Shown: positions 25,026 to 33,490 of the stretch, piece after piece
Layout: each line of letters opens with the position of its first letter
Numbering within the stretch: the first letter of the stretch is position 1
DNA from: Planctomycetota bacterium
Lineage (GTDB): Bacteria; Planctomycetota; GCA-002687715; DRQF01
Assembly: GCA_011369445.1 (NCBI GenBank)
Contig: DRQF01000186.1
Location: forward strand, 1-39,408
Length of the DNA stretch: 39,408 nt
Reading direction: 5' to 3'
Program-made: the position numbers and the translations under genes
Notes under the pieces: model-generated
Databases searched by the model: none
The model's input: the letters and a program-made list of their open reading frames with translations, nothing else
What the model was told of the DNA's origin: nothing

Positions 25026-25900
25026 GCGCCGGTCCGCCCCGTCGCGAGCTGGCCGCATGCCGCATCGATGTCGAGACCCCGACTGCGTCGAAACGTGACA
25101 TGTCCGCCGAAAGACGCTTTCAGGGTTCTCCAGAAGCGGTCCATCGCTTCTCGGGACGGTGCGGATGCGTCACCGCGTCCGTCCGGATGTCTGGGGATGA
25201 GATTGACCGTCGCGTCGAGGTCTGCCAGAAGCCCACCGAGAGTCCGTGCATGGATCTCCGAGTCGTTGACTCCCGACACGAGGACGTATTCGAAGAAAAG
25301 GCGTCGGCCGGTGATGGATTGGTATTCCCTGGACGCTTCGAGCACGTCGGAGAGGGGCCATCGCCGGTTGGCCGGGACGAGTGCGCTTCGCTCCACCTCC
25401 GAGGGATGATGGAGGGAGATGGCCAATCGAACGGTCGGGAAGAGGTGTCCGAAGGCGACGATGCGATCTGGGATCCCTATCGTCGACACGGTGATGATGC
25501 GGGAATGGAACCCGTACGACTCGCGCAGCGTGTGGAGGCTCCGGGTCACGGATTCGAAATTCAAGAACGGCTCGCCCATTCCCATGTAGACGAGGTTGCC
25601 GATCTCGTGCTCCAAGGGATCGGTGACCAAGGATTGTCGGGCGAAGAGGTACTGGCCGAGGATCTCTTCCGGCGTGAGATTCCGAGTGAACCCCATGAGC
25701 CCCGTTGCGCAGAAGGAACATCCCATCGCGCAGCCCACCTGGGTGGACATGCACAGGGTGGTTCTTCGAGGGCCGGGAATCAGGACGGATTCGATCTTCG
25801 CCCCGTCCTCCAAGGTCAGCAGAAACTTGCGAACTCCGTCGGAGGAGCGCTGCTCTTTCGAAAGTTCGGGGATCGCTGTATCGGGGGCGGGCGTCGGCAT
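25022..25900 (-). CDS. RlmN/Cfr-like radical SAM methyltransferase, missing N-terminal domain
   Basis: 292 residues; typical RlmN proteins have about 350-400 and begin with a helical domain of roughly 80 residues, which is absent here. The homology begins at SSDGVRKFLLTLEDGAKIE. The [4Fe-4S] radical SAM triad is C57, C61, C64 (GCAMGCSFC), the conserved preceding Cys is C50 (TLCMST), and the catalytic C282 lies in DIDAACGQL, so the methylating chemistry of the RlmN/Cfr family is intact. RlmN methylates C2 of adenosine in 23S rRNA and tRNA. No upstream segment in another frame restores the missing domain, so this may be a paralogue with a different RNA target. It is coupled to the sulfatase-like gene. 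Confidence 0.85.
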   Translation of the reverse strand: MPTPAPDTAIPELSKEQRSSDGVRKFLLTLEDGAKIESVLIPGPRRTTLCMSTQVGCAMGCSFCATGLMGFTRNLTPEEILGQYLFARQSLVTDPLEHEIGNLVYMGMGEPFLNFESVTRSLHTLRESYGFHSRIITVSTIGIPDRIVAFGHLFPTVRLAISLHHPSEVERSALVPANRRWPLSDVLEASREYQSITGRRLFFEYVLVSGVNDSEIHARTLGGLLADLDATVNLIPRHPDGRGDASAPSREAMDRFWRTLKASFGGHVTFRRSRGLDIDAACGQLATGRTGA

Positions 25901-26001
25901 GGTGCGAAGGTATGGCTTCCGGCGGAATCGGGCAAGGGGAGCGGCTGCCGTTGAAACCGGACCTCGGCATGGGCAGACTCCCGCCAGCCAGGGAGCTCCA
26001 A

Positions 26002-28257
26002 ATGGCGGTCAGTCGTCACCACATCATCGAGAAGAAGTTCCTCGAAGCGGTCGCCGCGATGGAGGAGATCCCCGTCACACCGACGGCGCGCGTCATGAGT
26101 CTCGACCGGGACCTTGGCGTCGAGATCTTCGAGTCCCAGCTGACCTCGCGGGTCATCGACTTGGAGGCGCGCGCCATGAAGGCGCGCGACGAGGGGTATT
26201 ACACCATCGGGAGCGCGGGCCACGAGGGGAATGCCTGTGTGGCGGCGGCCCTTGCACCGGACGACATCTGCTTCCTCCACTATCGCAGTGGCGCTTTCAT
26301 GATGCAGCGCGCAAAAGCGTTTCCGGGTGTGAGCCAGGTGTTCGACACGCTGCTTTCCCTCTCCGCTTCCGCGGAGGACCCCGCCAGCGGTGGTCGGCAC
26401 AAGGTGTGGGGGTCCCGCCGCATGAACGTGCCCCCGCAAACCAGCACCATCGCCTCCCACCTTCCGAAGGCGGTCGGCGCCGCGTTCGCGATAGGTCGGC
26501 GACCCATCTTGGATCTGGCATCCCTCGTCGACGAGGAGTCTTCGCTGGCTCCGCTCAGCGAGGGAATGATCGCCATGGCGAGCCTGGGCGACGCTAGCAT
26601 GAACCACTCCACGGCCCTCGGGGCGATCAATGCCGCCTCATGGGCCACTCACCAGCGGCTTCCCATGCCGCTGCTTTTGGTTTGCGAAGACAATCAGGTC
26701 GGCATCAGCGTCAAGACCCCGACGGGCTGGATCGAGTCACAGTATGCCAGCCGCCGCAACCTCTCCTATTTTCGGGCCGACGGTTTGGATCTCGCGAATG
26801 CCTATACCGTCGCCCGTTCCGCCGTCGATTTCGTGCGGGAGCGTCGCCGTCCCGCTCTCCTTCACCTCAAGATGGTGAGGTTGATGGGGCACGCGGGGAG
26901 CGACGTGGAGTTGACTTACAGGACCGAGGAGGAGATCGAGGTTGTGGAATCTCGCGACCCTCTCGTTCAGTCCGCGCGTCTCGTCGTCCGCTCCGGTTGG
27001 ATGCGTCCCCGGGAGATTCTCGACCTCTATGACGAGTTGAAGGCGCGCGCGGCCCGGGGCGCCGCGGAGGCGCGTCGGCGCCCGAAGCTGGTCACGGCTG
27101 AAGAGGTGATGGCGCCCTTGGCTCCGTTCGACGCCGATGCCGTCGCCGCCGTCGCCTCGTCGGCCGCCTCGCCCGAGCGGCGTGTCCGTCTGTTCGGGGG
27201 AGACGCACGGCTCCCCGAGCGCTCCGCGCGTCCTCGGCACATGGCCATGCTCCTCAACTGGGGCCTTCACGACATCATGGCCCAGCACGACGAGGTGATC
27301 CTCTTCGGTGAAGACGTGGCCAAAAAAGGCGGCGTCTATCACGTCACTCACAACCTCTACGAGAAGTTCGGGTTGGCCCGCGTCTTCAACACCCTGCTCG
27401 ACGAGCAGACGATCCTCGGGGTGGCCATAGGCGCGGCACACCTGGGGCACATCCCGTGTCCCGAGATTCAGTACCTGGCCTATCTGGTCCACGCGGTGGA
27501 TCAGATTCGCGGAGAAGCGGCATCCCTGCAATTCTTCTCCAATATGGCCTTTCAGAACCCCATGGTCGTGCGGGTGGCGAGCCTCGCGTATCAGCGCGGA
27601 TTCGGCGGTCATTTCCACAATGACAATGGTTTTGGATTCCTCCGAGAGATTCCGGGTCTCATCCTGGCCTGTCCGTCCAGGGGCGACGATGCCGTCGGAA
27701 TGCTCCGCACGGCGTTTGCGGCGGCGAAGGCCAGCGGCCGGGTCGTCGTCTTCATGGAGCCCATCGCGCTGTACATGACGAAGGACCTCCACGAGGCGGG
27801 AGACGGCCAATGGAGTTTCGCTTACCCGGAACCCGGTCGATACGTCCCCGTCGGTGAACCTCGCGTCTATGAGGCCGAGACGGAGGAGGCGCTCACGATC
27901 ATGACCTACGGAAACGGCGTTCGCATGTCGCTTCGGGTGGCGAGGCGCCTGGCCGCCGACGGCGTGGGCGTCCGCGTCGTGGATCTGAGATGGCTGCTTC
28001 CCCTCTCGAGGGAGGTCGTTCTTGGGGAGGCCGCCCGGGCGAGGGCGCTTCTCGTGGTCGACGAAGGGCGGGAAACCGGAGGCGTGGGCGAGGAGATCTT
28101 GGCGGTGGTCGCTGAGTACGGCCCCGCTGGCCTTCCCGTCGCGCGTGTGGCGGGCCGGGACAGCTTCATTCCTCTGGCGGAAGCCGCGAACCTTGTGCTC
28201 GTGTCCGAGGAACAGATCGCCGAAGGCGTGCGACGGGTTCTGGAGAAGAAGCGATGA
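26002..28257 (+). CDS. 2-oxoacid dehydrogenase E1, fused alpha and beta subunits
   Basis: 751 residues. ATG 26002 has GGGAG 6 bases upstream; the frame open back to 25705 is antisense to the RlmN-like gene. The alpha half binds thiamine diphosphate (GDASMNHSTALGAINAA from about 196, plus GSAGHEGNACVAAAL and HYRSGAFMMQRAK). The beta half starts near residue 413 (WGLHDIMAQHDEVILFGEDV) with VFNTLLDEQTILGVAIGAA and LDLRWLLP-like VVDLRWLLPLSREV. It decarboxylates branched-chain or related 2-oxoacids to load an E2 lipoyl domain. Fused E1 proteins are known in several phyla. No E2 or E3 gene lies nearby. It is coupled (ATGA) to the FabD-like gene, pointing to use of the acyl product as starter for acyl-chain synthesis, which is an inference. 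Confidence 0.93.
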   Translation: MAVSRHHIIEKKFLEAVAAMEEIPVTPTARVMSLDRDLGVEIFESQLTSRVIDLEARAMKARDEGYYTIGSAGHEGNACVAAALAPDDICFLHYRSGAFMMQRAKAFPGVSQVFDTLLSLSASAEDPASGGRHKVWGSRRMNVPPQTSTIASHLPKAVGAAFAIGRRPILDLASLVDEESSLAPLSEGMIAMASLGDASMNHSTALGAINAASWATHQRLPMPLLLVCEDNQVGISVKTPTGWIESQYASRRNLSYFRADGLDLANAYTVARSAVDFVRERRRPALLHLKMVRLMGHAGSDVELTYRTEEEIEVVESRDPLVQSARLVVRSGWMRPREILDLYDELKARAARGAAEARRRPKLVTAEEVMAPLAPFDADAVAAVASSAASPERRVRLFGGDARLPERSARPRHMAMLLNWGLHDIMAQHDEVILFGEDVAKKGGVYHVTHNLYEKFGLARVFNTLLDEQTILGVAIGAAHLGHIPCPEIQYLAYLVHAVDQIRGEAASLQFFSNMAFQNPMVVRVASLAYQRGFGGHFHNDNGFGFLREIPGLILACPSRGDDAVGMLRTAFAAAKASGRVVVFMEPIALYMTKDLHEAGDGQWSFAYPEPGRYVPVGEPRVYEAETEEALTIMTYGNGVRMSLRVARRLAADGVGVRVVDLRWLLPLSREVVLGEAARARALLVVDEGRETGGVGEEILAVVAEYGPAGLPVARVAGRDSFIPLAEAANLVLVSEEQIAEGVRRVLEKKR

Positions 28258-29315
28258 CCTCGCGCCGTCTTCTACTCATTGCCCCCGGGCGTGGCTCCTA
28301 TGCCGCGGATGAGTTGGGATTCCTGGCCCGTCGGCTCGAGATGGCCGAACCCGGCTCCACCGCGGCTCGGTGGATCGAATCCGTCGAAGAGGATCGCCGG
28401 GCTTGGGGGCGAGTGAGCCTCGTGGACTTGGATGCCGCGCCCAGGTTTTCTCCAGCCAAACACCTTCCCGGCCCCAATGCGGGACCGATGATCTTTCTTT
28501 GCTCGGCTGTCGATCAAAGTCTCATCCCCGATTCCGCGGGGAAGACGGTGGGTGTGATCGGAAACTCGATGGGCTGGTACACGGCCTTGGCCTTGGGAGG
28601 AGCACTGGATTTCCGGGACGCGCACCGTCTGGTGGACACCATGGCGTCGGCGCCCCCCGTCGGCGGACAGCTGATCGTCCCATGGGTGAACGGGGAGTGG
28701 TGTCCCGATGCCGATGAGGAAGCGCGGATCTTGGGGACCGTCTCCGAGCTGCAACGGCGCGGCGCGCGGGTGTGGGTGTCGATTCGACTGGGCGGCTATT
28801 TCGTCCTCGCCGGCGACGAATCGGGTCTTACGGCCTTGGAAGAACGGCTTCCGAAGCGCAAGGTCGGTCGGCACACCTACCCGTTCCGACTCGCGTTTCA
28901 CGCGGCCTTCCACACCCCACTCGTGAAGGAGGCCAGTGAACGTGGCTTGGAGGCGCTCTCCGACCTCGCTTGGCGACGCCCCCGCATCCCCCTCGTCGAC
29001 GGCCAGGGGCGCCTCTATTCTCCATTCAGTACGAGTGTCGATCTCCTCGAGGACTACACCCTGGTGGACCAGGTCCTCAGCACTTTCGATTTCACGCTTG
29101 CCTTGCGGATGGCGCTCCGCGAACTCCAACCGGATCTCTTGGTGCTTCTCGGTCCGGGCGCCACCCTGGGTGGGGCCATCGCCCAGGTGCTCATTCAAGA
29201 ACACTGGCGCGGTATTCGCTCCAAGTCCGACTTTCAAGCCATCCAGGGATCCGAGGAGCCCGTCCTCCTTTCGATGGGACGTGCCGATCAGTTCGACCGT
29301 TTGATGGGTCTTTGA
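28254..29315 (+). CDS. FabD-like acyltransferase
   Basis: 353 residues; ATG 28254 overlaps the E1 stop. The N-terminus LLLIAPGRGSYAADELGFL corresponds to the FPGQGSQ strand of FabD and PKS acyltransferases in altered form. The nucleophile elbow is VIGNSMGWYTALALGG with Ser105 (GNSMG instead of GHSLG). AFHTPLV with His220 matches the catalytic His segment. So it is an alpha/beta hydrolase-like malonyl- or acyl-transferase that moves an acyl group between CoA and an acyl carrier protein, but the residues that select substrate differ from standard FabD. The coupling to E1 suggests a non-malonyl acyl substrate. No ACP gene is in the window. Confidence 0.75.
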   Translation: MTSRRLLLIAPGRGSYAADELGFLARRLEMAEPGSTAARWIESVEEDRRAWGRVSLVDLDAAPRFSPAKHLPGPNAGPMIFLCSAVDQSLIPDSAGKTVGVIGNSMGWYTALALGGALDFRDAHRLVDTMASAPPVGGQLIVPWVNGEWCPDADEEARILGTVSELQRRGARVWVSIRLGGYFVLAGDESGLTALEERLPKRKVGRHTYPFRLAFHAAFHTPLVKEASERGLEALSDLAWRRPRIPLVDGQGRLYSPFSTSVDLLEDYTLVDQVLSTFDFTLALRMALRELQPDLLVLLGPGATLGGAIAQVLIQEHWRGIRSKSDFQAIQGSEEPVLLSMGRADQFDRLMGL

Positions 29316-29329
29316 CCTCGATCGGCGAC

Positions 29330-30133
29330 TCACAGACCGCGGTGCGATTCTGTGCACATCGCCTTCCCCGCGGCGGCGACGAGCCAACGGTGTGGGATCA
29401 GCCTTTGGAGGGCGAGGAGCACCTTCAACTTGATCCCCGGCACGACGACGACGCGACCTTTCAGCAGGCCTTTGATGCCGGCGCGTGCCACGTCCTTCGG
29501 GTCGTCGCGACTCATCCGGTAGACGAGGCTGTCGGTGAGGTAGTCCCCGGCTTCGAAGAACTCGGTGTTCGTGAGGCCGGGGCAGAGCGTCGTGACCGTG
29601 ACGCCGCTTGGTCTTAGCTCCAAGTCCAGTGATTCCGAGAACAGAAGCAGAGCGGTCTTGGCGGCCGAGTAGACGGCATGGCAGGGGGTCGGAAAGAACG
29701 CTGCTATGCTCGCGACGTTGAGGATCGCGCCCCATCCTCTCTCGACCATGGCGCCCCCGACTGTGCGGCTCAACCGCATGGGGACCTCCAGATCCAAGGT
29801 GATGAGACGTTCCATGGATTCGAGGTCGCTGGAGAGGAATGGGCGGTTCATGCCGACACCGGCGTTGTTCACGAAGACGTCCGGGGGGTTCTCGGACCAA
29901 GTGCCCTCCAAAGTGGCGAGGTCGACCTCGTTCAGCAGATCCGCGACCCGGACGATGGGGCGGGGCAGACCGCGCGCATGGATGGCGTCGGCGAGTTTCT
30001 CGAGGCGGGTCTTTCGGCGCGCCACGATCTCGACCGTGGCGCCTCGTCTTGCGAGCTCCCATGCGAGCGCTTCGCCGATCCCACTGGATGCGCCCGTCAC
30101 GACCGCCCGGCGAATGGTGTTCCTCATGGTCAT
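29330..30133 (-). CDS. Short-chain dehydrogenase/reductase (SDR)
   Basis: 267 residues. ATG 30133 overlaps the stop of the upstream membrane protein gene (ATGA). Classical SDR: nucleotide-binding TGASSGIGEAL (13-23), NNAGVGM, catalytic NVASIAAFF and YSAAK (Tyr/Lys). C-terminal LCPGLTNTEFF follows. It closely resembles family members annotated as fatty acyl or steroid-type SDRs (DltE/YdfG-like), though the substrate is unknown. It converges on the FabD-like gene and is the last of a three-gene operon with a second SDR. Confidence 0.9.
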   Translation of the reverse strand: MTMRNTIRRAVVTGASSGIGEALAWELARRGATVEIVARRKTRLEKLADAIHARGLPRPIVRVADLLNEVDLATLEGTWSENPPDVFVNNAGVGMNRPFLSSDLESMERLITLDLEVPMRLSRTVGGAMVERGWGAILNVASIAAFFPTPCHAVYSAAKTALLLFSESLDLELRPSGVTVTTLCPGLTNTEFFEAGDYLTDSLVYRMSRDDPKDVARAGIKGLLKGRVVVVPGIKLKVLLALQRLIPHRWLVAAAGKAMCTESHRGL

Positions 30134-31005
30134 GGCGTGGAGGCCCCCACCGCAATCGCCCTCACGCCCCGAAACTCCGCTTCCACATGGACGGGTAGCA
30201 GGGGAATGGCGGCGATGCGGGAAGCGAGGTCGCGGGGTGTCGACGCCTCATCCGAGACGACGACCAGAACGGCGCTGGGGGGAAGGGCCCACCCGGGCCC
30301 TTCCTCGGGGAGTCTCCATGTTCGAGAACCATGTTCGGGACGCTTCGCCGCGGGGCGTGCGTTGGGCGGCGGGTACAGCCGGACGACCCTCCCGCCGGTG
30401 AGCACCATCGTGACGATCGGGTGCACGTCACCGACGAAAGCGATCTCGAGGTGGCGCCTTCCCGTCTCGGACGCCCCCTCTTCGACCCACGCGATGCTCC
30501 GGATGAGAGGCTCGGCCAGACGAGGACGGGCGGGCTGAAGCAGGAGCGACAGGCCCCAGAGGAAAAGGAGGGCGGCGGCGGTGGCGATCGCGGCCACCGC
30601 GACGGGCCCGCCTCCTCGGTGAATGAGCGAGCGGCGTCGAATCTGGGCTTGATGCGTCGCTTCCAACGCGAGGAGGATGGCCTGTAACGTGCGCCCTCCT
30701 CGCGCGTGGGCTTTCTCCACGTCTCCCTCGGATGCGCGAAGGAGGTTCGCCGCCTCGGGGAGGAGGCGGCCGTTGTCGTCGGCGGTGTCGATGGCATGGA
30801 GGACGGCCACGTGGCGTCGCGCCTCCGCGATGTCGCTGCCTCCCGTGCCGCGTGCAAGGAGACGGGCCATGGGACAATCGGCGAGGGCGAGCACCCAGGA
30901 TTCCTCCCCCCGTCCCCGGGGAACCGTCAGCAGGCATCGCATGGACGAGGCGTCCAGCCAATCGCACTGCGTGCTGCGGCAGGGGATGTCCAGTCGTTCA
31001 GTCAT
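30130..31005 (-). CDS. Single-pass membrane protein of unknown function
   Basis: 291 residues. ATG 31005 overlaps the SDR gene upstream by 8 bases, and its stop overlaps the next SDR start (ATGA). The N-terminal part has several Cys (IPCRSTQCDWLDASSMRCLL and ADCPMARLL), possibly for metal or disulfide. After a helical region comes a transmembrane segment (VAVAAIATAAALLFLWGLSLLL, about 135-156). The C-terminal domain has RVVRLYPPPNARP and AVLVVVSDEASTP, which resembles DUF4384-type beta folds, but the match is weak. It lies between two SDR genes in one operon, which suggests an envelope lipid function for the group; this is not established. Confidence 0.6.
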   Translation of the reverse strand: MTERLDIPCRSTQCDWLDASSMRCLLTVPRGRGEESWVLALADCPMARLLARGTGGSDIAEARRHVAVLHAIDTADDNGRLLPEAANLLRASEGDVEKAHARGGRTLQAILLALEATHQAQIRRRSLIHRGGGPVAVAAIATAAALLFLWGLSLLLQPARPRLAEPLIRSIAWVEEGASETGRRHLEIAFVGDVHPIVTMVLTGGRVVRLYPPPNARPAAKRPEHGSRTWRLPEEGPGWALPPSAVLVVVSDEASTPRDLASRIAAIPLLPVHVEAEFRGVRAIAVGASTP

Positions 31006-31804
31006 GACATCCCCATGCGACGAGTCGGCGGACGAAAGAACGGGGGAGGAGTCGAGTGAGGGTTCTGCTCACGGTGTAGAACAGGCCGGTGCAGACCTGC
31101 ATGCGGTTACGTCGGACCCCTTCGATTCCCGCGCGGGCGACGTCCTGCGGCATGTGCCAGGCCCAACGAAAACCCGCCAGGCGATTGTCGGCGTCGAGCC
31201 CCGATCGTTCGAAGAACGGTGTGCGCGTGAGACCTGGGCAGAGCGCCGTGACGTGGATGCCGTAGGGAAGAAGCTCTCGGCGCAGAGCCGAGGTCCAATG
31301 CACGCTGAATCCCTTGGTCGCGGCATAGACCGCCTGGCGCGGGAGGGCTTGAAAGCCGGCGACCGAGGCGACGTTGAGGATGAAACCTCGCCTTTTCTTT
31401 CGCATCGAGGGCGCCAGGAGGTGGGTGAGGACGAGGGGGGTGCGGACATTGACGGCGAGCTGCTCCCGTATGCGAGAGATTGGAATCCGAATCACGGGCA
31501 GGGCGGTGGAAATCCCCGCGTCGTTGATCAAGCCGACGGGATCTCCCATGGCTTCTCGAACACTGCGTGCAAGCTCCCTGGCCCCACGGGGAGCCGCGAG
31601 ATCCTGCGGAAAGATCCGGGCTTCGGGCGCGCCCAGCTCCATGCACGCGCCGCGGGCCGCCAAGAGGGCCTTCTCATTGCGCCCCGAGAGCGCCAAACTC
31701 TGGCCCATCCGGGCCAGAGCTTTCGCCAATTCCAGGCCGATGCCGCTGGATGCCCCCGTGACGAGCCAAAGCTCACCGGGGTGAAAGGTGGGCCGCGACG
31801 TCAC
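30998..31804 (-). CDS. Short-chain dehydrogenase/reductase (SDR)
   Basis: 268 residues if started at GTG 31804; a longer frame runs to 31996, overlapping the divergent CheX-like gene, and is not supported. Motifs: LVTGASSGIGLELAKAL, NDAGIST, FILNVASVAGFQALPRQAVYAATKGF with Ser, Tyr and Lys of the catalytic triad, then ALCPGLTRTPFFERSG. It is the same general subtype as the SDR at 29330-30133 and may be a paralogue. An NAD(P)-dependent oxidoreductase with unknown substrate. The start codon choice is uncertain: the weak upstream site is not a clear Shine-Dalgarno. Confidence 0.82.
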   Translation of the reverse strand: MTSRPTFHPGELWLVTGASSGIGLELAKALARMGQSLALSGRNEKALLAARGACMELGAPEARIFPQDLAAPRGARELARSVREAMGDPVGLINDAGISTALPVIRIPISRIREQLAVNVRTPLVLTHLLAPSMRKKRRGFILNVASVAGFQALPRQAVYAATKGFSVHWTSALRRELLPYGIHVTALCPGLTRTPFFERSGLDADNRLAGFRWAWHMPQDVARAGIEGVRRNRMQVCTGLFYTVSRTLTRLLPRSFVRRLVAWGCHD

Positions 31805-31853
31805 GAGCGCTGGGCTTTCTGCCCCCTCGGGGGCGGTGGAAAAAGTCCGGAGG

Positions 31854-31882
31854 TCAAGGTTTTTCCCGAGATGGCCGAATAA
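31854..31882 (+). promoter_or_regulatory. Possible sigma-28-like (FliA) promoter for the CheX-like gene
   Basis: TCAAGGTT (31854-31861) and GCCGAATAA (31874-31882) resemble the sigma-28 boxes TAAAGTTT and GCCGATAA, with a 12-base spacer and one additional A. The predicted start lies about 25 bases before the ATG at 31915, where AGGAGG (31899-31904) provides a ribosome site. Consistent with a chemotaxis-type gene in a flagellated organism. Confidence 0.35.
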
Positions 31883-31914
31883 AGATGCAGTGACCGACAG
31901 GAGGTTCTCATTCC

Positions 31915-32412
31915 ATGCGCGCTGTTGCCCCCGCCCTGAAGAAGACCCTGGACCAGAAGTTGGAGGATGCCGTTCGCAACGGTCTCGAGGCGACAAGCGG
32001 GCTGCGCGTTCGCAGGGTCTCCGTGGAGGACCAGCGGCGCTTCGTGGAACGCATGAGCTGCGCCCAGTTGCAGCTCGCTGGCGACGGATGGACCGGCGTT
32101 CTCGTCCTGCTCGTGCCCGACGAGATGGGCCGTGACATGGCGGCCCGGGCTTCGGGCGCCGAGCCTCAACGAGGGGTCTACCGAGGGAGTGATCTGGCCG
32201 AGGGTTACGGCACCATGTTGGCGGCCGTGGGCGTCGAATTCGCCCGGAGTTTTGCTCCGGACCCGAAGATCCACTTCAGCATGCCGGTTCTGGTGGCCGG
32301 GACCGATCTTGCCGTGAGCTTTCCTTGGGGAGGTCACTTCGAGTCTCGACAGTGCTTCAGCTCCCCGGAGGGCCCTCTTTGGGTCATTCTCCGTCTCTCC
32401 CACATGAACTAG
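31915..32412 (+). CDS. CheX-like domain protein
   Basis: 165 residues. Good ribosome site (AGGAGG, 10 bases upstream). The pattern of strands, an internal helix SDLAEGYGTMLAAVGVEFARSF, then IHFSMPVLVAGTDLAVSF is like the CheX/CheC phosphatase fold (…ExxNM…ls.PxvxxG). The usual acidic/Asn phosphatase pair ExxN is not clearly present, so enzymatic CheY-P phosphatase activity is uncertain. No transmembrane segment. Its 3' end overlaps the AKR gene on the opposite strand by 29 bases. A sigma-28-like promoter upstream supports a link with motility, as does the flagellin gene elsewhere in the window, but the family call is tentative. Confidence 0.45.
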   Translation: MRAVAPALKKTLDQKLEDAVRNGLEATSGLRVRRVSVEDQRRFVERMSCAQLQLAGDGWTGVLVLLVPDEMGRDMAARASGAEPQRGVYRGSDLAEGYGTMLAAVGVEFARSFAPDPKIHFSMPVLVAGTDLAVSFPWGGHFESRQCFSSPEGPLWVILRLSHMN

Positions 32413-33355
32413 GCCGGAGCGCCCTGTCGATGCGGGCCACGACGTCGCTCGGGAGTTCGACTTCCGAGGCCTCAACGTTTTCCGCAAGCTGCTGCACGCT
32501 GCGTGCTCCCACGATGACCGCGTTGACGCCCGGTTCCCGGAGGCACCACGCGAGGGCCAACTTGGCCATGGATTGGCCCGTGGAGCGAGCGATGTCCCGG
32601 ATCCCTTCGATCTTCTCGAAATTCTCTTCGGTCATGTGGTTCTGAATGAATTGATTCGACCCCGCATCGGCGGCACGAGAGTCGTCCGGTGTGTTCCCCC
32701 GGGAGTACTTTCCGGTGAGCAGACCCTGCGCCAGGGGAGAGTAGACGATCTGTCCGATGCCGAGTGTCCGGCAGACGGGAAGGACGTCTTCCTCGATGCC
32801 TCGTTGCAGCATGTTGTAGACAGGTTGATTGCTGACGGGGCCCTCGAGGCCCAACGAGCGTGCGCAGGCGACGGCCTCCATGATCTGTTCCGCCGACCAA
32901 AGGCTCACCCCCCAATGAAAGATGAGACCGGCCCGAATGAAGTCGTTCATTGTGCGGACCAGTTCTTCGATGGAGACGTCCGGGTCGTACCGATGACACT
33001 GATACAGGTCAACGTAGGGGGTCTTCAGCCGCTCCAGTGACGCGGCCAGCGATTCTCGCAGGTGCTTGCGAGAAAGCCCGCAGTCATTGGGGCCGTCCCC
33101 CGTGGGGAAGAATGCCTTCGTGGCCAGGACGTAGTCCTTGCGAGGTCGACCGACGAGGGCCTGCCCCAGAGTCTCCTCGCATCGGCCCATGGCATAGACA
33201 TCCGCCGTGTCTACGAAGTTGATTCCGGCATCGAACGCGAAGTCGAGGATCTCCCGGGTGCCGTCGACGTCGACCCGATGTCCGAACGTGAGCCACGAGC
33301 CCAGAGCCACCACGGATATCTTGATGCCGCTCGATCCCAATCGTGTGTATCTCAT
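32384..33355 (-). CDS. Aldo/keto reductase (voltage-gated potassium channel beta-type)
   Basis: 323 residues. Start ATG 33355. Features: RLGSSGIKISVVALGSW, INFVDTADVYAMGRCEETLG (Asp and Tyr of the AKR tetrad), VLATKAFF (Lys), YVDLYQCHRYDP (His) and later YSPLAQGLLTGKY and AVIVGARSVQQLAENVEA. All four catalytic residues are present. It reduces carbonyls with NADPH; the physiological substrate is unknown. The closest annotated types are Kv-beta/YghZ-like AKRs. It overlaps the CheX-like gene tail to tail by 29 bases, so transcription from either could interfere with the other. Confidence 0.93.
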   Translation of the reverse strand: MRYTRLGSSGIKISVVALGSWLTFGHRVDVDGTREILDFAFDAGINFVDTADVYAMGRCEETLGQALVGRPRKDYVLATKAFFPTGDGPNDCGLSRKHLRESLAASLERLKTPYVDLYQCHRYDPDVSIEELVRTMNDFIRAGLIFHWGVSLWSAEQIMEAVACARSLGLEGPVSNQPVYNMLQRGIEEDVLPVCRTLGIGQIVYSPLAQGLLTGKYSRGNTPDDSRAADAGSNQFIQNHMTEENFEKIEGIRDIARSTGQSMAKLALAWCLREPGVNAVIVGARSVQQLAENVEASEVELPSDVVARIDRALRPSSCGRDGE

Positions 33356-33490
33356 GGGGCAAGCCTACCGCGGGAGCGGGGGCTTGAAAACGGCATGCCT
33401 CACGCCGGCGGCCGGTTGCCTGCAGGGCCACACCGTGGTGCAATGCCCCTCATCATCTGGCCAGACGGTCCCCAACGCGAGGGCGTTTCC

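Noticed and set aside
25901-26001. Frameshift hiding the missing N-terminal domain of the RlmN-like protein
   Set aside because: Upstream minus-strand frames show no RlmN-like residues before the divergent E1 gene begins.
28272-30155. Minus-strand open frame across the FabD-like and SDR genes
   Set aside because: It spans two genes on different strands with good motifs and carries no domain.
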